From Chitinophaga pinensis (GTDB lineage Bacteria; Bacteroidota; Bacteroidia; NS11-12g; UBA955): a stretch of DNA of 64,000 bases. The position numbers were made by a program, and so were the translations under genes. Of the stretch, positions 20,211-29,841 are shown in pieces (within the stretch, counting starts at the first letter, position 1; the number at the start of each line of letters is the position of its first letter). The notes under the pieces are model-generated. The model worked only from the letters and a program-made list of their open reading frames with translations. It had not been told where the DNA came from and ran no database searches. Location of the stretch: NCBI GenBank assembly GCA_945871905.1, contig CAMBXL010000011.1, positions 1 through 64,000 on the forward strand. The letters are read 5' to 3'.

Positions 20211-21710
20211 ATGGGAGTTATAATCAGACAAAGTTTTAAAGCCTCAATTTCAAATTACATTGGAGTTGTTCTAGGATTTATTAGTCTTATCTTCTTATTT
20301 CCTCTATTTTTTACCCCCAAAGAACTCGGTGCTTATCGCTTATTTATTGAACTTGGCGGCGTTCTTTCTGCTTTTGCATTAATGGGAACAAACTCTAGTA
20401 TCAATCGTTTTTTCCCTTATTTTAAAACGAATGATCAGAAACACCATGGATTTTTCTTTTGGGCATTTACAATACCGGCAATTGGCTTTATTTTATTAAT
20501 GATGTTCTTTTTGTTTTTTGGACAATCTTTTTTTGTATTTATTAACGAAGATGCCCTCCAATACAAAGAACTATTCCCTATGTTTATCTTATTAATTATT
20601 GCCAATATTTATATTGCAGTAACCGAAGTGAGTTGTGCCAATCATGGAAGAATAGCGGTTACTAATTTTTCTAAAGAAGTATTGATGCGACTTCTTATCA
20701 TTGCAGGAGCCGCTTTATATTATTTCAAACTCATTGATTTCAAAACCTGTATTTGGTTAGTAGTGGGGGCATACGCTTCTACCTTATTTCTTAATTTATT
20801 CTTTTTAAGCAAACTTACCAAGCTTCACATGGTTCCCGATTTTGAGTTTATGAATGCAAACAAAAAACTCAGAAATGAAATATTATTATTTACTTTAATT
20901 TTAATTTTTTCGGCAATTTCATCCTTAGTGGTTCCCAAAATAGATTTTATATTGGTTTCAAAATTAGAAAAAGACTTGAGTAACGTCGCTATATATAGCA
21001 TTGGGTTCACCCTAGCAACCTTTATTGAAATCCCTAGACGAACTATCATGCAAATTTCAATGCCTATTATTTCTTCTTACCTTAAAAACAATCAATTGGA
21101 TGAAACAGAGAAATTTCACAAGAAAAATGGCACAACACAATTTTTAATTGCCAGTATTTTATTTCTATTGATTTGGTTAAATATTGACAATCTATATGCT
21201 GTAATGCCCAAAGGCGACTATTACGCTCAAGGGAAATGGGTTGTTTTTATTATTGGACTAAGCAAAGTAATAGAATCTCTTTTTAGCTCACAAGGCGCTA
21301 TTATTTCCAATTCTAAACTCTACAAATGGACTCCATTTATCGTCGTTATGAATGGCGGATTTGCCATTATGTTCAACTATTATTTTATTAGCAAATATGG
21401 CTATGTAGGCGGTGCCATAAGTAATATTGCCGCCATGCTTATTTTAAACCTGTTTTGCTTTGGATTAATCTCCTATTTCCTGAAAATAAATCCGTTTGAG
21501 AAAAAACAATGGTCTATTTTATTCGCTTTTAGTATTTTTCTTTCAATTGTTTTCTTGGGGAATTGGTTTAGCAATCCTTTTGTTGATGGCATTGTTAGAA
21601 GTATATTAATCGGCACATCTTATGTTTGGGTTTTAGTCAAACTTAATGTTTCTAAAGACTTTAACGATTTAATTTTGAGCAAACTTCCTTTGCTCAAAAA
21701 AATCATTTAA
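20211..21710 (+). CDS. Polysaccharide biosynthesis flippase (Wzx/MOP-like)
   Basis: About 12-14 hydrophobic segments, oligosaccharide-flippase-like N-terminus, genomic context. Confidence 0.8.
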   Translation: MGVIIRQSFKASISNYIGVVLGFISLIFLFPLFFTPKELGAYRLFIELGGVLSAFALMGTNSSINRFFPYFKTNDQKHHGFFFWAFTIPAIGFILLMMFFLFFGQSFFVFINEDALQYKELFPMFILLIIANIYIAVTEVSCANHGRIAVTNFSKEVLMRLLIIAGAALYYFKLIDFKTCIWLVVGAYASTLFLNLFFLSKLTKLHMVPDFEFMNANKKLRNEILLFTLILIFSAISSLVVPKIDFILVSKLEKDLSNVAIYSIGFTLATFIEIPRRTIMQISMPIISSYLKNNQLDETEKFHKKNGTTQFLIASILFLLIWLNIDNLYAVMPKGDYYAQGKWVVFIIGLSKVIESLFSSQGAIISNSKLYKWTPFIVVMNGGFAIMFNYYFISKYGYVGGAISNIAAMLILNLFCFGLISYFLKINPFEKKQWSILFAFSIFLSIVFLGNWFSNPFVDGIVRSILIGTSYVWVLVKLNVSKDFNDLILSKLPLLKKII

Positions 21711-24529
21711 TGCGCTTCTAACCAATTTTCGCCCCAACCTGCTTCAGCTATTACAGGCACTTTGAGCAACATTGCATTTTCCATTTCATATTTTACCAAT
21801 TCAACCATCACATCGAGTTCTTCTTTGTGCACATCAAACAACAACTCATCATGAACCTGAATGAGCATTTTTGAACGCAATTGCTCTTGTTTCATTCTTT
21901 TGTCCACTCTTATCATTGCTAACTTAATCATGTCTGCAGCCGTTCCTTGAATAGGTGCATTAATGGCATTCCTTTCGGCAAAAGCTCTCACTGTTGCATT
22001 GGCAGAATTAATGTCACGCAAATACCTTCTTCTGCCCATTATTGTTTCCACAAAACCGTCTTGCTTGGCTTTCTCTTTTACATGCTCCATGTAGTTTCTG
22101 ATTCCAGGAAATTGAATAAAATAATTATCAATGATATCCTTTGCTTCACCCCTCGAAATGCCCAAATTCTCTGACAATCCGAAAGCACCTTGACCATAAA
22201 TCAATCCAAAATTAACACTTTTAGCCTTATACCTTTGCTCTTTACTAACCTCCTCAATGGGCACTCCAAATACTTTGGAAGCTGTTGCACTGTGAATGTC
22301 AATGTTTTTAGAAAAGGCATCCATCATTCCCTCGTCTTCACTAATACTTGCAATTACCCTCAACTCAATTTGAGAATAATCCGCTGACAATAACAAGAAA
22401 TTTTCATCCCTTGGAATAAAAGCCTTTCTTACTTCCCTACCCTGTTCGGTTCTGATTGGAATATTTTGTAAATTAGGATTGGTACTGCTCAATCGGCCTG
22501 TAGCTGCTATAGACTGATTAAAAGTGGTGTGAATTCTGCCTGTTGTGGGATTAACTAAGGCAGGCAAAGCATCTACATAAGTTGACTTTAATTTCTGTAA
22601 TCCCCTGAACTCCAATATATCTTTTACTATGTCACTTTTGGATGACAATTTCTGAAGCACATCCTCGCCTGTTTGGTATTGACCTGTTTTGGTTTTCTTT
22701 GCCTTAGGGTCTAACTGAAGTTTTTCAAACAATATTTTACCCAATTGTAAAGGCGATGCTATATTGAACTTCTCCCCTGCCAATTCATAAATACGATTCT
22801 CTGTCAATATAATTTCTGAGCCTAATTTCTTAGAATATTCATTCAGAAAATCACTATTTATTCTTATTCCTTCTCGTTCCATTGATGCCAAAACTGATAC
22901 CAAAGGCATTTCGACTTCCTGAAACAATTTTTCCCCATTTTGCTCAACTAAGAGTGGATTCAAAACCGTTTTTAACTGAAATGTAACATCGGCATCTTCT
23001 GCAGCATATTCTGCCACTTTCTCCACTTCAATATTCGCCATATTCAGTTGGTTTTTGCCTTTTTTACCAATCAAATCCTCAATGGACACAGGATCATATT
23101 TCAAATACTGTCTCGACAAATCATCCATGTTGTGTCGCTTGTCTGGCTCAATAATATAGTGTGCCAACATGGTATCGTAGTACGGTGGATTTGTCGCTAT
23201 TCCTTGACTTGCCAATACTTGCATGTCGAACTTTAAATTTTGAGCAATTTTAACACTAGCACTTTCAAATACAGGCTTAAACAAGTTTAACTCTTCTTGT
23301 TCATTGATAGGCACATAATACCCTTCATTGGCATTAACTGAAAAAGACATGCCTATGATTTTGGCATTGAAAACATCTAAACCATCTGTTTCGGTATCAA
23401 AACAAAACTCTTTTTGCTGTAATAATAACTCTATTAAACTTTTCTTTTCATTGTCAGAAGTCACCAAATGATACTGATGCGCTGTATTTTGTATGTTATT
23501 TAAAGTCTCTGACACATAATCTAGGTCTTCACTTTCGATACTTTCTTCGGTTGTTTCAACTTGTTTTGCCGTTTCATTTACAGGTTGATTAAAAAGGTCG
23601 AACCCATTGTTTGCGGGAGCAGTAACTTTGGGAGTAATTGGCAGTTCTTCACCCAAAACCCTTTTGGTTAAATTCCTAAATTCCAATTCAGCGAACAAGG
23701 TTTTAACCGCTTCTTTATTGACTTCTTTTACAATATAATCGTCCAAATAATGCTCAACAGGCACATTAATATTAATGGTCGCTAACATTTTTGAAAGCAA
23801 GGCTTGTTCTTTGAAATTAATTAAATTTTCTTGCTGCTTTCCTTTGAACTGATCCGTATTTTCTAAAATATTTTCAAGGGAACCATATTCTTTAATTAAT
23901 TTTTTGGCTGTTTTTTCACCCATCCCAGGAATTCCGGGGATATTATCTACAGCATCCCCCCATATCGCCAATATATCTATCACTTGATGAATGTGTTCTA
24001 TTTCCCATTTTTTCTTAACCTCTTCAACACCCATTATTTCATAATCATTCCCCATCCTTGCTGGTTTGAAAATAAACACATTTTCATTTACTAACTGACC
24101 AAAATCTTTGTCAGGGGTCATCATATACACTTGACAATCGGGCGAACCATCTCTGAGCGCAATGGTTCCAATAATATCGTCGGCTTCATAACCGTCAAAG
24201 GTGATACATGGAATATTAAAAGCTTCTAAAATCTTGAAGATATAAGGTAAACTTTTGGCCAAATCCTCGGGCATTTCCTCGCGGTGCGCTTTGTATTTTT
24301 CATAAACATCATGTCTTTCGGTTGGAGCAGAAGTATCAAAAACACAAGCAAGATGTGTTGGTTTTTGTTTATTAATGACATCTAGCAAGGTATTTACAAA
24401 ACCAAACATGGCATTGGTATTCAATCCATAAGAGGTAATTCTTGGATTTTGACTAAAAGCAAAAAAAGCACGGTAAATTAATGCCATACCATCTAAAAGG
24501 AATAATTTCTTCTGACTCATCGCAGGCAA
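21707..24529 (-). CDS. polA: DNA polymerase I
   Basis: FLLDGMALIYRAFFAF, 5'-3' exo, 3'-5' exo and polymerase motifs (ADYSQIELRVIA, YKAKSVNFGLIYGQGAFGLS, QVHDELLFD). Confidence 0.97.
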   Translation of the reverse strand: MPAMSQKKLFLLDGMALIYRAFFAFSQNPRITSYGLNTNAMFGFVNTLLDVINKQKPTHLACVFDTSAPTERHDVYEKYKAHREEMPEDLAKSLPYIFKILEAFNIPCITFDGYEADDIIGTIALRDGSPDCQVYMMTPDKDFGQLVNENVFIFKPARMGNDYEIMGVEEVKKKWEIEHIHQVIDILAIWGDAVDNIPGIPGMGEKTAKKLIKEYGSLENILENTDQFKGKQQENLINFKEQALLSKMLATININVPVEHYLDDYIVKEVNKEAVKTLFAELEFRNLTKRVLGEELPITPKVTAPANNGFDLFNQPVNETAKQVETTEESIESEDLDYVSETLNNIQNTAHQYHLVTSDNEKKSLIELLLQQKEFCFDTETDGLDVFNAKIIGMSFSVNANEGYYVPINEQEELNLFKPVFESASVKIAQNLKFDMQVLASQGIATNPPYYDTMLAHYIIEPDKRHNMDDLSRQYLKYDPVSIEDLIGKKGKNQLNMANIEVEKVAEYAAEDADVTFQLKTVLNPLLVEQNGEKLFQEVEMPLVSVLASMEREGIRINSDFLNEYSKKLGSEIILTENRIYELAGEKFNIASPLQLGKILFEKLQLDPKAKKTKTGQYQTGEDVLQKLSSKSDIVKDILEFRGLQKLKSTYVDALPALVNPTTGRIHTTFNQSIAATGRLSSTNPNLQNIPIRTEQGREVRKAFIPRDENFLLLSADYSQIELRVIASISEDEGMMDAFSKNIDIHSATASKVFGVPIEEVSKEQRYKAKSVNFGLIYGQGAFGLSENLGISRGEAKDIIDNYFIQFPGIRNYMEHVKEKAKQDGFVETIMGRRRYLRDINSANATVRAFAERNAINAPIQGTAADMIKLAMIRVDKRMKQEQLRSKMLIQVHDELLFDVHKEELDVMVELVKYEMENAMLLKVPVIAEAGWGENWLEAH

Positions 24530-24551
24530 AGTTAATGGATAATAGTTAATT

Positions 24552-24735
24552 GTTTCACGCCGTGCAGCGTGATTGTTTTATTGTTGAATTGTTATATTGT
24601 CACCCTGAGGCTCTCGAAGGGTGTTGAATTTCCCTTTTGTCATCCTGAGTGATTCAGCTATGCTGAATAGTACCGAAGGGTGCCAAAAGGGTATTTGTTG
24701 ATTAGTTTCAAACCGTTTAGCGCGATTGTTGAATT
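24552..24735. repeat. Intergenic modular hairpin repeat, copy 1 (modules A-B-C-A')
   Basis: A: GTTTCACGCCGTGCAGCGTGATTGTT 24552-24577; B: CACCCTGAGGCTCTCGAAGGGTG 24601-24623; C: TCATCCTGAGTGATTCAGCTATGCTGAATAGTACCGAAGGGTG 24640-24682; A': GTTTCAAACCGTTTAGCGCGATTGTTGAATT 24705-24735. Matching modules occur at 59861-59990. Confidence 0.85.
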
Positions 24736-24994
24736 GCCTGTTAGTTATTCTAGAAAATTTTGTCTTCAAAATTTATAATGAATCAAGTTCAGCACAGGTT
24801 TTAGAATCTATCTTTAACGGCTTTTTGAAGTCATTGTGCCTTTATAATCGCCAAAACGCTATACCAATCTTTGTCTGAAAATGCAGATAACACTTGTATG
24901 ATTGAATAAGAAATCAAAATTGAGAAAAAAAATTCCAATCTGATACGACTAAACTCCTTTATTGAAACGAAAAAAAACATTAAGTTTGCTAATA

Positions 24995-25264
24995 ATGTCT
25001 GAAAATGAATTAAGAGAATTACTCATCACCAATGGTTTTGAACTACAAAACCAAAGTGACATGACTAAAATTGTGTTCCAACAAATACTGTATTTATTGG
25101 AACACGATTTAAACAGGCTGTATTCGCTTTTATACCGGATTGACGTTTCAGAAAGCAAAGCAAAATCGGCATTTGGTGGAACAACGGAAGATATTGCACA
25201 AAAACTAACCCAATTAATTATTGAAAGATTACAACAAAAAATTGAATCTAGAAAAAAGGGGTGA
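24995..25264 (+). CDS. Small hypothetical protein
   Basis: MSENELRELLITNGFELQN...; start placed at 24995 because a TAAGTTTG promoter element (24981-24988) lies inside the longer ORF. Confidence 0.6.
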   Translation: MSENELRELLITNGFELQNQSDMTKIVFQQILYLLEHDLNRLYSLLYRIDVSESKAKSAFGGTTEDIAQKLTQLIIERLQQKIESRKKG

Positions 25265-25313
25265 GTTGCAAACAATTTATTTAAAAAATTCCGTTATAAT
25301 GATAAATTAAAGT

Positions 25314-26120
25314 ATGTATTATAAAATCATCGTTTCGTTCGTTTTATTCAATATTGTTTTCTCAGTTTTTTCTCAAATAAACGATTCTGCCAATTTATAT
25401 AAACTTAAAGGAATAGATGTTAATATTGGAAGCGGTTGCTATCATTATGGTTATCGCACTACTGTTAACTTTACCCAAGCTATAACTACAGATGAGCTTG
25501 ATAGTGATTTGGGTTATCAGAATGCTAGAACAAATAATACCACTGTTTCACCTATAAAAATAGGCCTCAATTTCGTGTTTGGTAACGACCGACGAAATTT
25601 TAAATATTTCATTCATAAACATGAAGCTCTTTTTAGGTTTTCTTTCGAAACAAAACAAGACAAAGCTGAAATAATGGGAATTGAACATCGTTTGAATCCA
25701 AGTGTAAGGGATATTTCTATTAACTACACTTATCAAACACAATCTATTGGTTTGGGTTATCAAATGGCAAGTAAACCATTTTTAAAGAACTTGGCTTTAT
25801 TTATGGGAGTTCATTTAGATTTTGGAATGTTAGCATTAAAACAACTTGATGTACCTTATTACGCTGATATCTATTCTAATCCTAATAACATAAAATTCGA
25901 AAACTACTATTCTACTTTTTTGAGAGGCTCAGCCAATTTGGGTGTAAAGTATAATTTTTCATGTGACATTAATTTTTTCATGCAAACTGAATTTACTTTT
26001 TTGAAATATGGCAATAAAATCAACACCAATGCATCAGGTATTAGAGCAAGCTTTGGAATAAGATATAAGTTTTTAGAAGATCAAGACAAATTGAATTATA
26101 ATGATACTAGCTTTTGGTAA
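25314..26120 (+). CDS. Hypothetical outer-membrane beta-barrel-like protein
   Basis: Signal peptide (FSVFSQ), aromatic/glycine alternating strands, aromatic-rich C-terminal half. Confidence 0.6.
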   Translation: MYYKIIVSFVLFNIVFSVFSQINDSANLYKLKGIDVNIGSGCYHYGYRTTVNFTQAITTDELDSDLGYQNARTNNTTVSPIKIGLNFVFGNDRRNFKYFIHKHEALFRFSFETKQDKAEIMGIEHRLNPSVRDISINYTYQTQSIGLGYQMASKPFLKNLALFMGVHLDFGMLALKQLDVPYYADIYSNPNNIKFENYYSTFLRGSANLGVKYNFSCDINFFMQTEFTFLKYGNKINTNASGIRASFGIRYKFLEDQDKLNYNDTSFW

Positions 26121-26276
26121 AGAATGAAAACATTTATAAAAAACAAGCAACTACTTCTGAATTAAAAAACTTCCTTGATGATGAATTAAATAAAACTCAA
26201 ACTGAAGTAAAGAAACTTGAAAAAGTGTCTAAATTTCTAACAAAATAGAGCGCTACAAAAAATAAGTAAAATATTT

Positions 26277-26306
26277 TTTGTAAATATGATTTTTGGCTTA
26301 TATTTG
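26277..26306 (+). promoter_or_regulatory. Bacteroidota promoter TTTG-N18-TATATTTG for tRNA-Asp
   Basis: TTTG 26277-26280, TATATTTG 26299-26306, tRNA at 26325. Confidence 0.7.
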
Positions 26307-26324
26307 CAGTCCCAAAAAACCAAC

Positions 26325-26398
26325 GGTGTGGTAGTTCAGCTGGTTAGAATACTGCCCTGTCACGGCAGGGGTCGCGGGTTCGAGTCCCGTCCACACCG
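26325..26398 (+). tRNA. tRNA-Asp (anticodon GTC)
   Basis: Acceptor GGTGTGG/CCACACC, anticodon arm CTGCC-CTGTCAC-GGCAG, T-arm CGGGTTCGAGTCCCG; 74 nt; CCA not encoded. Confidence 0.97.
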
Positions 26399-26403
26399 CT
26401 CCC

Positions 26404-26431
26404 AAAACGCTCTCACAAGGAGCGTTTTTTT
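26404..26431 (+). terminator. Rho-independent terminator after tRNA-Asp
   Basis: AAAACGCTC-TCACAAG-GAGCGTTTT followed by T-run. Confidence 0.85.
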
Positions 26432-26525
26432 ATTATGGAAAAAATCAATAAATATTAGAAATATAATGCATTGATTTTTGTGTATACTGAATATACAAAA
26501 TGTAAAATAGATATTAATGAATAAC

Positions 26526-26571
26526 GCCTTTGATAACAACTAAATTAACAAATTTTATTATTATCAAAGGC
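26526..26571. repeat. 11-bp perfect inverted repeat downstream of aroF
   Basis: GCCTTTGATAA (26526-26536) / TTATCAAAGGC (26561-26571). Confidence 0.7.
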
Positions 26572-26596
26572 TAGTAATTCTGTATTGAGACATTAC

Positions 26597-27454
26597 TTAC
26601 CTCAGGACTTTTTCTGATTCGAAATCGACTGTTTTACCGAAAAACTCAGAAGTATTTTGAACTTTCTTCATTAAATCTGAAAATTGGTCAAAGTATAATG
26701 ATTGATCCCCATCAGACATTGCTTCATCAGGGTGGTTATGTACCTCTAAAATCAAACCATCTGCGCCTGCTGCAATTGATGCCAAACTCATAGGGGTAAT
26801 TAAGTCGCGCAAACCTGTTCCTTGACTTGGGTCAACGATTATTGGCAAATGGCTTAATGATTTCACCAAAGGAACCATACTTAAATCGAGTGTATTACGT
26901 GTTGCTGTTTCGAAAGTACGGATGCCGCGTTCACATAATATAACATTATTATTTCCTCCTGATAAAATATACTCTGCAGCCAATAACCACTCTTCAAGTG
27001 TGCTACTCATCCCTCTTTTTAATAAAACAGGTTTATTTATTTTGCTTAGCGCTCTTAATAATTGATAGTTTTGCATATTGCGAGTACCTACCTGAAGAAC
27101 ATCTGCATATTCAGCAACTTCATCAACCAAATTGGTGTCCATTACTTCAGTAACAACCTCCATTTCATATTTGTCTGCAGCTTGTCGTAACAATTTGAGT
27201 CCTTCTTTTTTTAACCCTTGAAATGAGTATGGTGAAGTTCTTGGTTTGTAAGCACCACCACGTAATAATTTAATTTGAAATTTACTTAAAAACTCACAAA
27301 TTGTAAATATTTGATCTTCATTTTCAACCGCACAAGGACCGGCAATAACCGAAAATGACCCAGCACCTATTCGCGTATTTTTAAGTTCAATAACAGTATC
27401 AGATTGTTTCCATTCCCTTGACACCAATTGATATGGTTTTCGTTTATTTTCCAT
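26597..27454 (-). CDS. aroF: 3-deoxy-7-phosphoheptulonate synthase (type I-beta)
   Basis: VIAGPCAVENEDQI, LLRGGAYKPRTSPYSFQG, LQVGTRNMQN, PVLLKRGM, PIIVDPSQGTG. Confidence 0.95.
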   Translation of the reverse strand: MENKRKPYQLVSREWKQSDTVIELKNTRIGAGSFSVIAGPCAVENEDQIFTICEFLSKFQIKLLRGGAYKPRTSPYSFQGLKKEGLKLLRQAADKYEMEVVTEVMDTNLVDEVAEYADVLQVGTRNMQNYQLLRALSKINKPVLLKRGMSSTLEEWLLAAEYILSGGNNNVILCERGIRTFETATRNTLDLSMVPLVKSLSHLPIIVDPSQGTGLRDLITPMSLASIAAGADGLILEVHNHPDEAMSDGDQSLYFDQFSDLMKKVQNTSEFFGKTVDFESEKVLR

Positions 27455-27483
27455 GTATTAATTTTTAAAACAATTCAAATTGC

Positions 27484-28791
27484 TTAAAGTTCTGTATAAT
27501 AAAGTTTAAACTCAATTCCAGCATTTTCCAGCCCTTTGCGAGTATCAATCATTAGGCGCGATGGCGCAATTGGGTTATCGGAAGGAATGGTTATAAATAA
27601 GCCCCTGTTCAGATTATCCCCTTTAGATTGGTATTGAACAAACAAATTTTGAATATGTCTTGTAATATTAATTTTGTACGTGTTAGTGACTTTATTTAAA
27701 TCGCCGCCAAACACAAATTCCGTTAAATCAAGTATCCCCGCATTGGTATTATTAACTGGATTGGGTTGAAAACACAGTAAACGAGTAGGTAAAGTAAAAG
27801 GTGATTGAAAAGTACCCGTAACTGGTCGAATAAACAATTCTGCTTTACCTATTACGACGCGTTTGGTAGAATCTTTGATAATACTAAACAAATTGGGCAA
27901 TTGAATATGCATTTTAGAACTTGCCATTGCTAAAAGAAAAGTTGTATCAAAATCCTGTGTTTTTCCTGCCGATCTTTGTTTTAATATTTCAGGAGACAGG
28001 TTACTAAATTCGTATTTTGTAAACCTTTCAGATTCATCGGTCACTTTAAAATCATTATACATTGAATCATTGTAATAGATTCTTATTTTAGAATGCGTTC
28101 CTTTTAAATTGAAGGCGCTTATTGCTTGCGAATTACCCTTTGGGACTACCGCTATTCCTTTAAAGAAATTCAAAAAATTTGTTTGCGAACTCAAATCTGA
28201 ACTTGTTGCATTAAACAATTTGTTGGCTAAGGCACTTCCCAACTTTATTTTAAGTGTTGGGGCTACACGAATTACAGACTTCCCTTGTCTAACATTAGTA
28301 CTGTCAGAAGGGGCAAATCTACCTGTGTAAGAAGCAGCGGGAGTAGTATTGTAGGCGTAAGTCTGATTAGAATGAGTAACAGCACTTCCCATGGCTTCTG
28401 TAAGTTCGAACACATCAAGAGAAACGGTTGATGACATGTCACCGTAATTAGCAATAGTAGAAGTGTATTGCATCATAAGCACAACAGAGTCGAGCGTATT
28501 TGCTGACAGAACATTATTAAGTTGCGGCAATCTAAATTGAAAAAAACTGCTCGCTTTATAAGTTCCAAAATTGGGGTCGTTTATAAGACCAATTAGGTTA
28601 TGACTCAAACTATCCGATTTAAGAGAATCTTCCCTTACCGAACGGGTCAATAAATCTAATTGATTGGTATATAAATATCCATCAAAACCTAAAGCACCGT
28701 CACTGTCAAAAAAAACGTTATCACTTTGTTTCTTACAGGCTGCAATAAGCAATAGAGAGAGTATGATTACCCCCGTTAATCTAAATTTCAC
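27484..28791 (-). CDS. DUF4270 lipoprotein
   Basis: Lipobox (LLLIAACKKQ), LGFDGYLYTN..., GLINDPNFGTYKASSFFQFRLP, C-terminal ..SRLMIDTRKG..AGIEFKLYYTEL. Confidence 0.8.
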   Translation of the reverse strand: MKFRLTGVIILSLLLIAACKKQSDNVFFDSDGALGFDGYLYTNQLDLLTRSVREDSLKSDSLSHNLIGLINDPNFGTYKASSFFQFRLPQLNNVLSANTLDSVVLMMQYTSTIANYGDMSSTVSLDVFELTEAMGSAVTHSNQTYAYNTTPAASYTGRFAPSDSTNVRQGKSVIRVAPTLKIKLGSALANKLFNATSSDLSSQTNFLNFFKGIAVVPKGNSQAISAFNLKGTHSKIRIYYNDSMYNDFKVTDESERFTKYEFSNLSPEILKQRSAGKTQDFDTTFLLAMASSKMHIQLPNLFSIIKDSTKRVVIGKAELFIRPVTGTFQSPFTLPTRLLCFQPNPVNNTNAGILDLTEFVFGGDLNKVTNTYKINITRHIQNLFVQYQSKGDNLNRGLFITIPSDNPIAPSRLMIDTRKGLENAGIEFKLYYTEL

Positions 28792-28809
28792 AGGTGCAAA
28801 TTAACTAAA

Positions 28810-29622
28810 TTATTTAGAAGAAGCGATTAATTGGTCGTAAAAAGCCATGTATTTATCGCCTAAATTATCGGCTTCATGCACCATATGTGGTTTGTTTTTG
28901 GCTAATTTAACACAATCTGCATCCATTTTCGAAGTACAATCTACGATGGCATCAGCGCTTTGAATACCGCCTAACTGCATACTTCTAGAATCTCCTTTTG
29001 CAAATGTTTCAAGATATTTGTCTTCAATTTCGTTTAATGAAGCTTTTCTTGCAAAATCTTTTCCTAATTCAGTCGAAATTTCGTTTTCAAATACTGAATA
29101 AACGATTTTTGCGTTTTTAAACACCGGTTCATCTTTATATAATGTTTTAAGATAAATTGGAATTAAACTTGTCATCCAACCTTGGCAATGAATAATATCT
29201 GGAGACCATCCTAATTTTTTCACTGTTTCTAAAACCCCTTTACAAAAGAAAATCACACGTTCATCATTGTCATCAAAAGCTTTGTCTTGCTCATCAGAAA
29301 ACAAAAATTTGCGGTGGTAATAATCTTCATTGTCTAAAAAATAAACCTGCATTCTTGCCTCAGGAATAGAAGCAACTTTAATGGTCAATGGATTATCCTT
29401 ATCATCAATAGAAATATTGATCCCTGACAATCTAACCACTTCATGTAATTTGTTTCTTCTTTCATTGATAACACCAAAGCGTGGAACAAGAACTCTAACT
29501 TCATTATCCTTTTCCTGAATAGCTTGTGGCAAAAATCTAGCAATAGTAGAAACGGGTGATTCATTTAAAAACGGTGTCATTTCTGATGACACAAATAGAA
29601 CTCTTTTTTTTGGACTTGTCAT
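28810..29622 (-). CDS. Half-size glycogen/starch synthase-like protein (GT5 N-terminal domain only)
   Basis: RVLFVSSEMTPF, RVLVPRFG, DDNDERVIFFCKGVLETVKKLGWSPDIIHCQGWMTSLIPIYLK; ends at 270 aa without the C-terminal GT-B half. Confidence 0.85.
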   Translation of the reverse strand: MTSPKKRVLFVSSEMTPFLNESPVSTIARFLPQAIQEKDNEVRVLVPRFGVINERRNKLHEVVRLSGINISIDDKDNPLTIKVASIPEARMQVYFLDNEDYYHRKFLFSDEQDKAFDDNDERVIFFCKGVLETVKKLGWSPDIIHCQGWMTSLIPIYLKTLYKDEPVFKNAKIVYSVFENEISTELGKDFARKASLNEIEDKYLETFAKGDSRSMQLGGIQSADAIVDCTSKMDADCVKLAKNKPHMVHEADNLGDKYMAFYDQLIASSK

Positions 29623-29841
29623 GGGGTGTGTATGTTAATGCGCAATACAAAGATAATACAATTTTTTCTGAATTATTGAAACTTACTTGTATATTTTTTT
29701 TAAAATAACTTATAAACCCTCTTAATTACTATATTAATTTAATATATACGATTTTATCAATAATACCCTCAATCACCCTATTTTAGCCCAATTTTTTTTC
29801 TTGTTTTTGTCATTTTTTTTTATTAATGACATATTGTTTAA

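Noticed and set aside
15086-21710. Defence or antiphage island
   Set aside because: All six genes fit surface-glycan biosynthesis; no nuclease, NTPase or toxin-like component.
24578-24769. 63-aa minus-strand ORF
   Set aside because: Runs through the intergenic hairpin repeats; not protein-like.
26325-26398. tRNA-Asp as an integration site of a genomic island
   Set aside because: No integrase, no repeated tRNA 3' end downstream; flanking genes are housekeeping.
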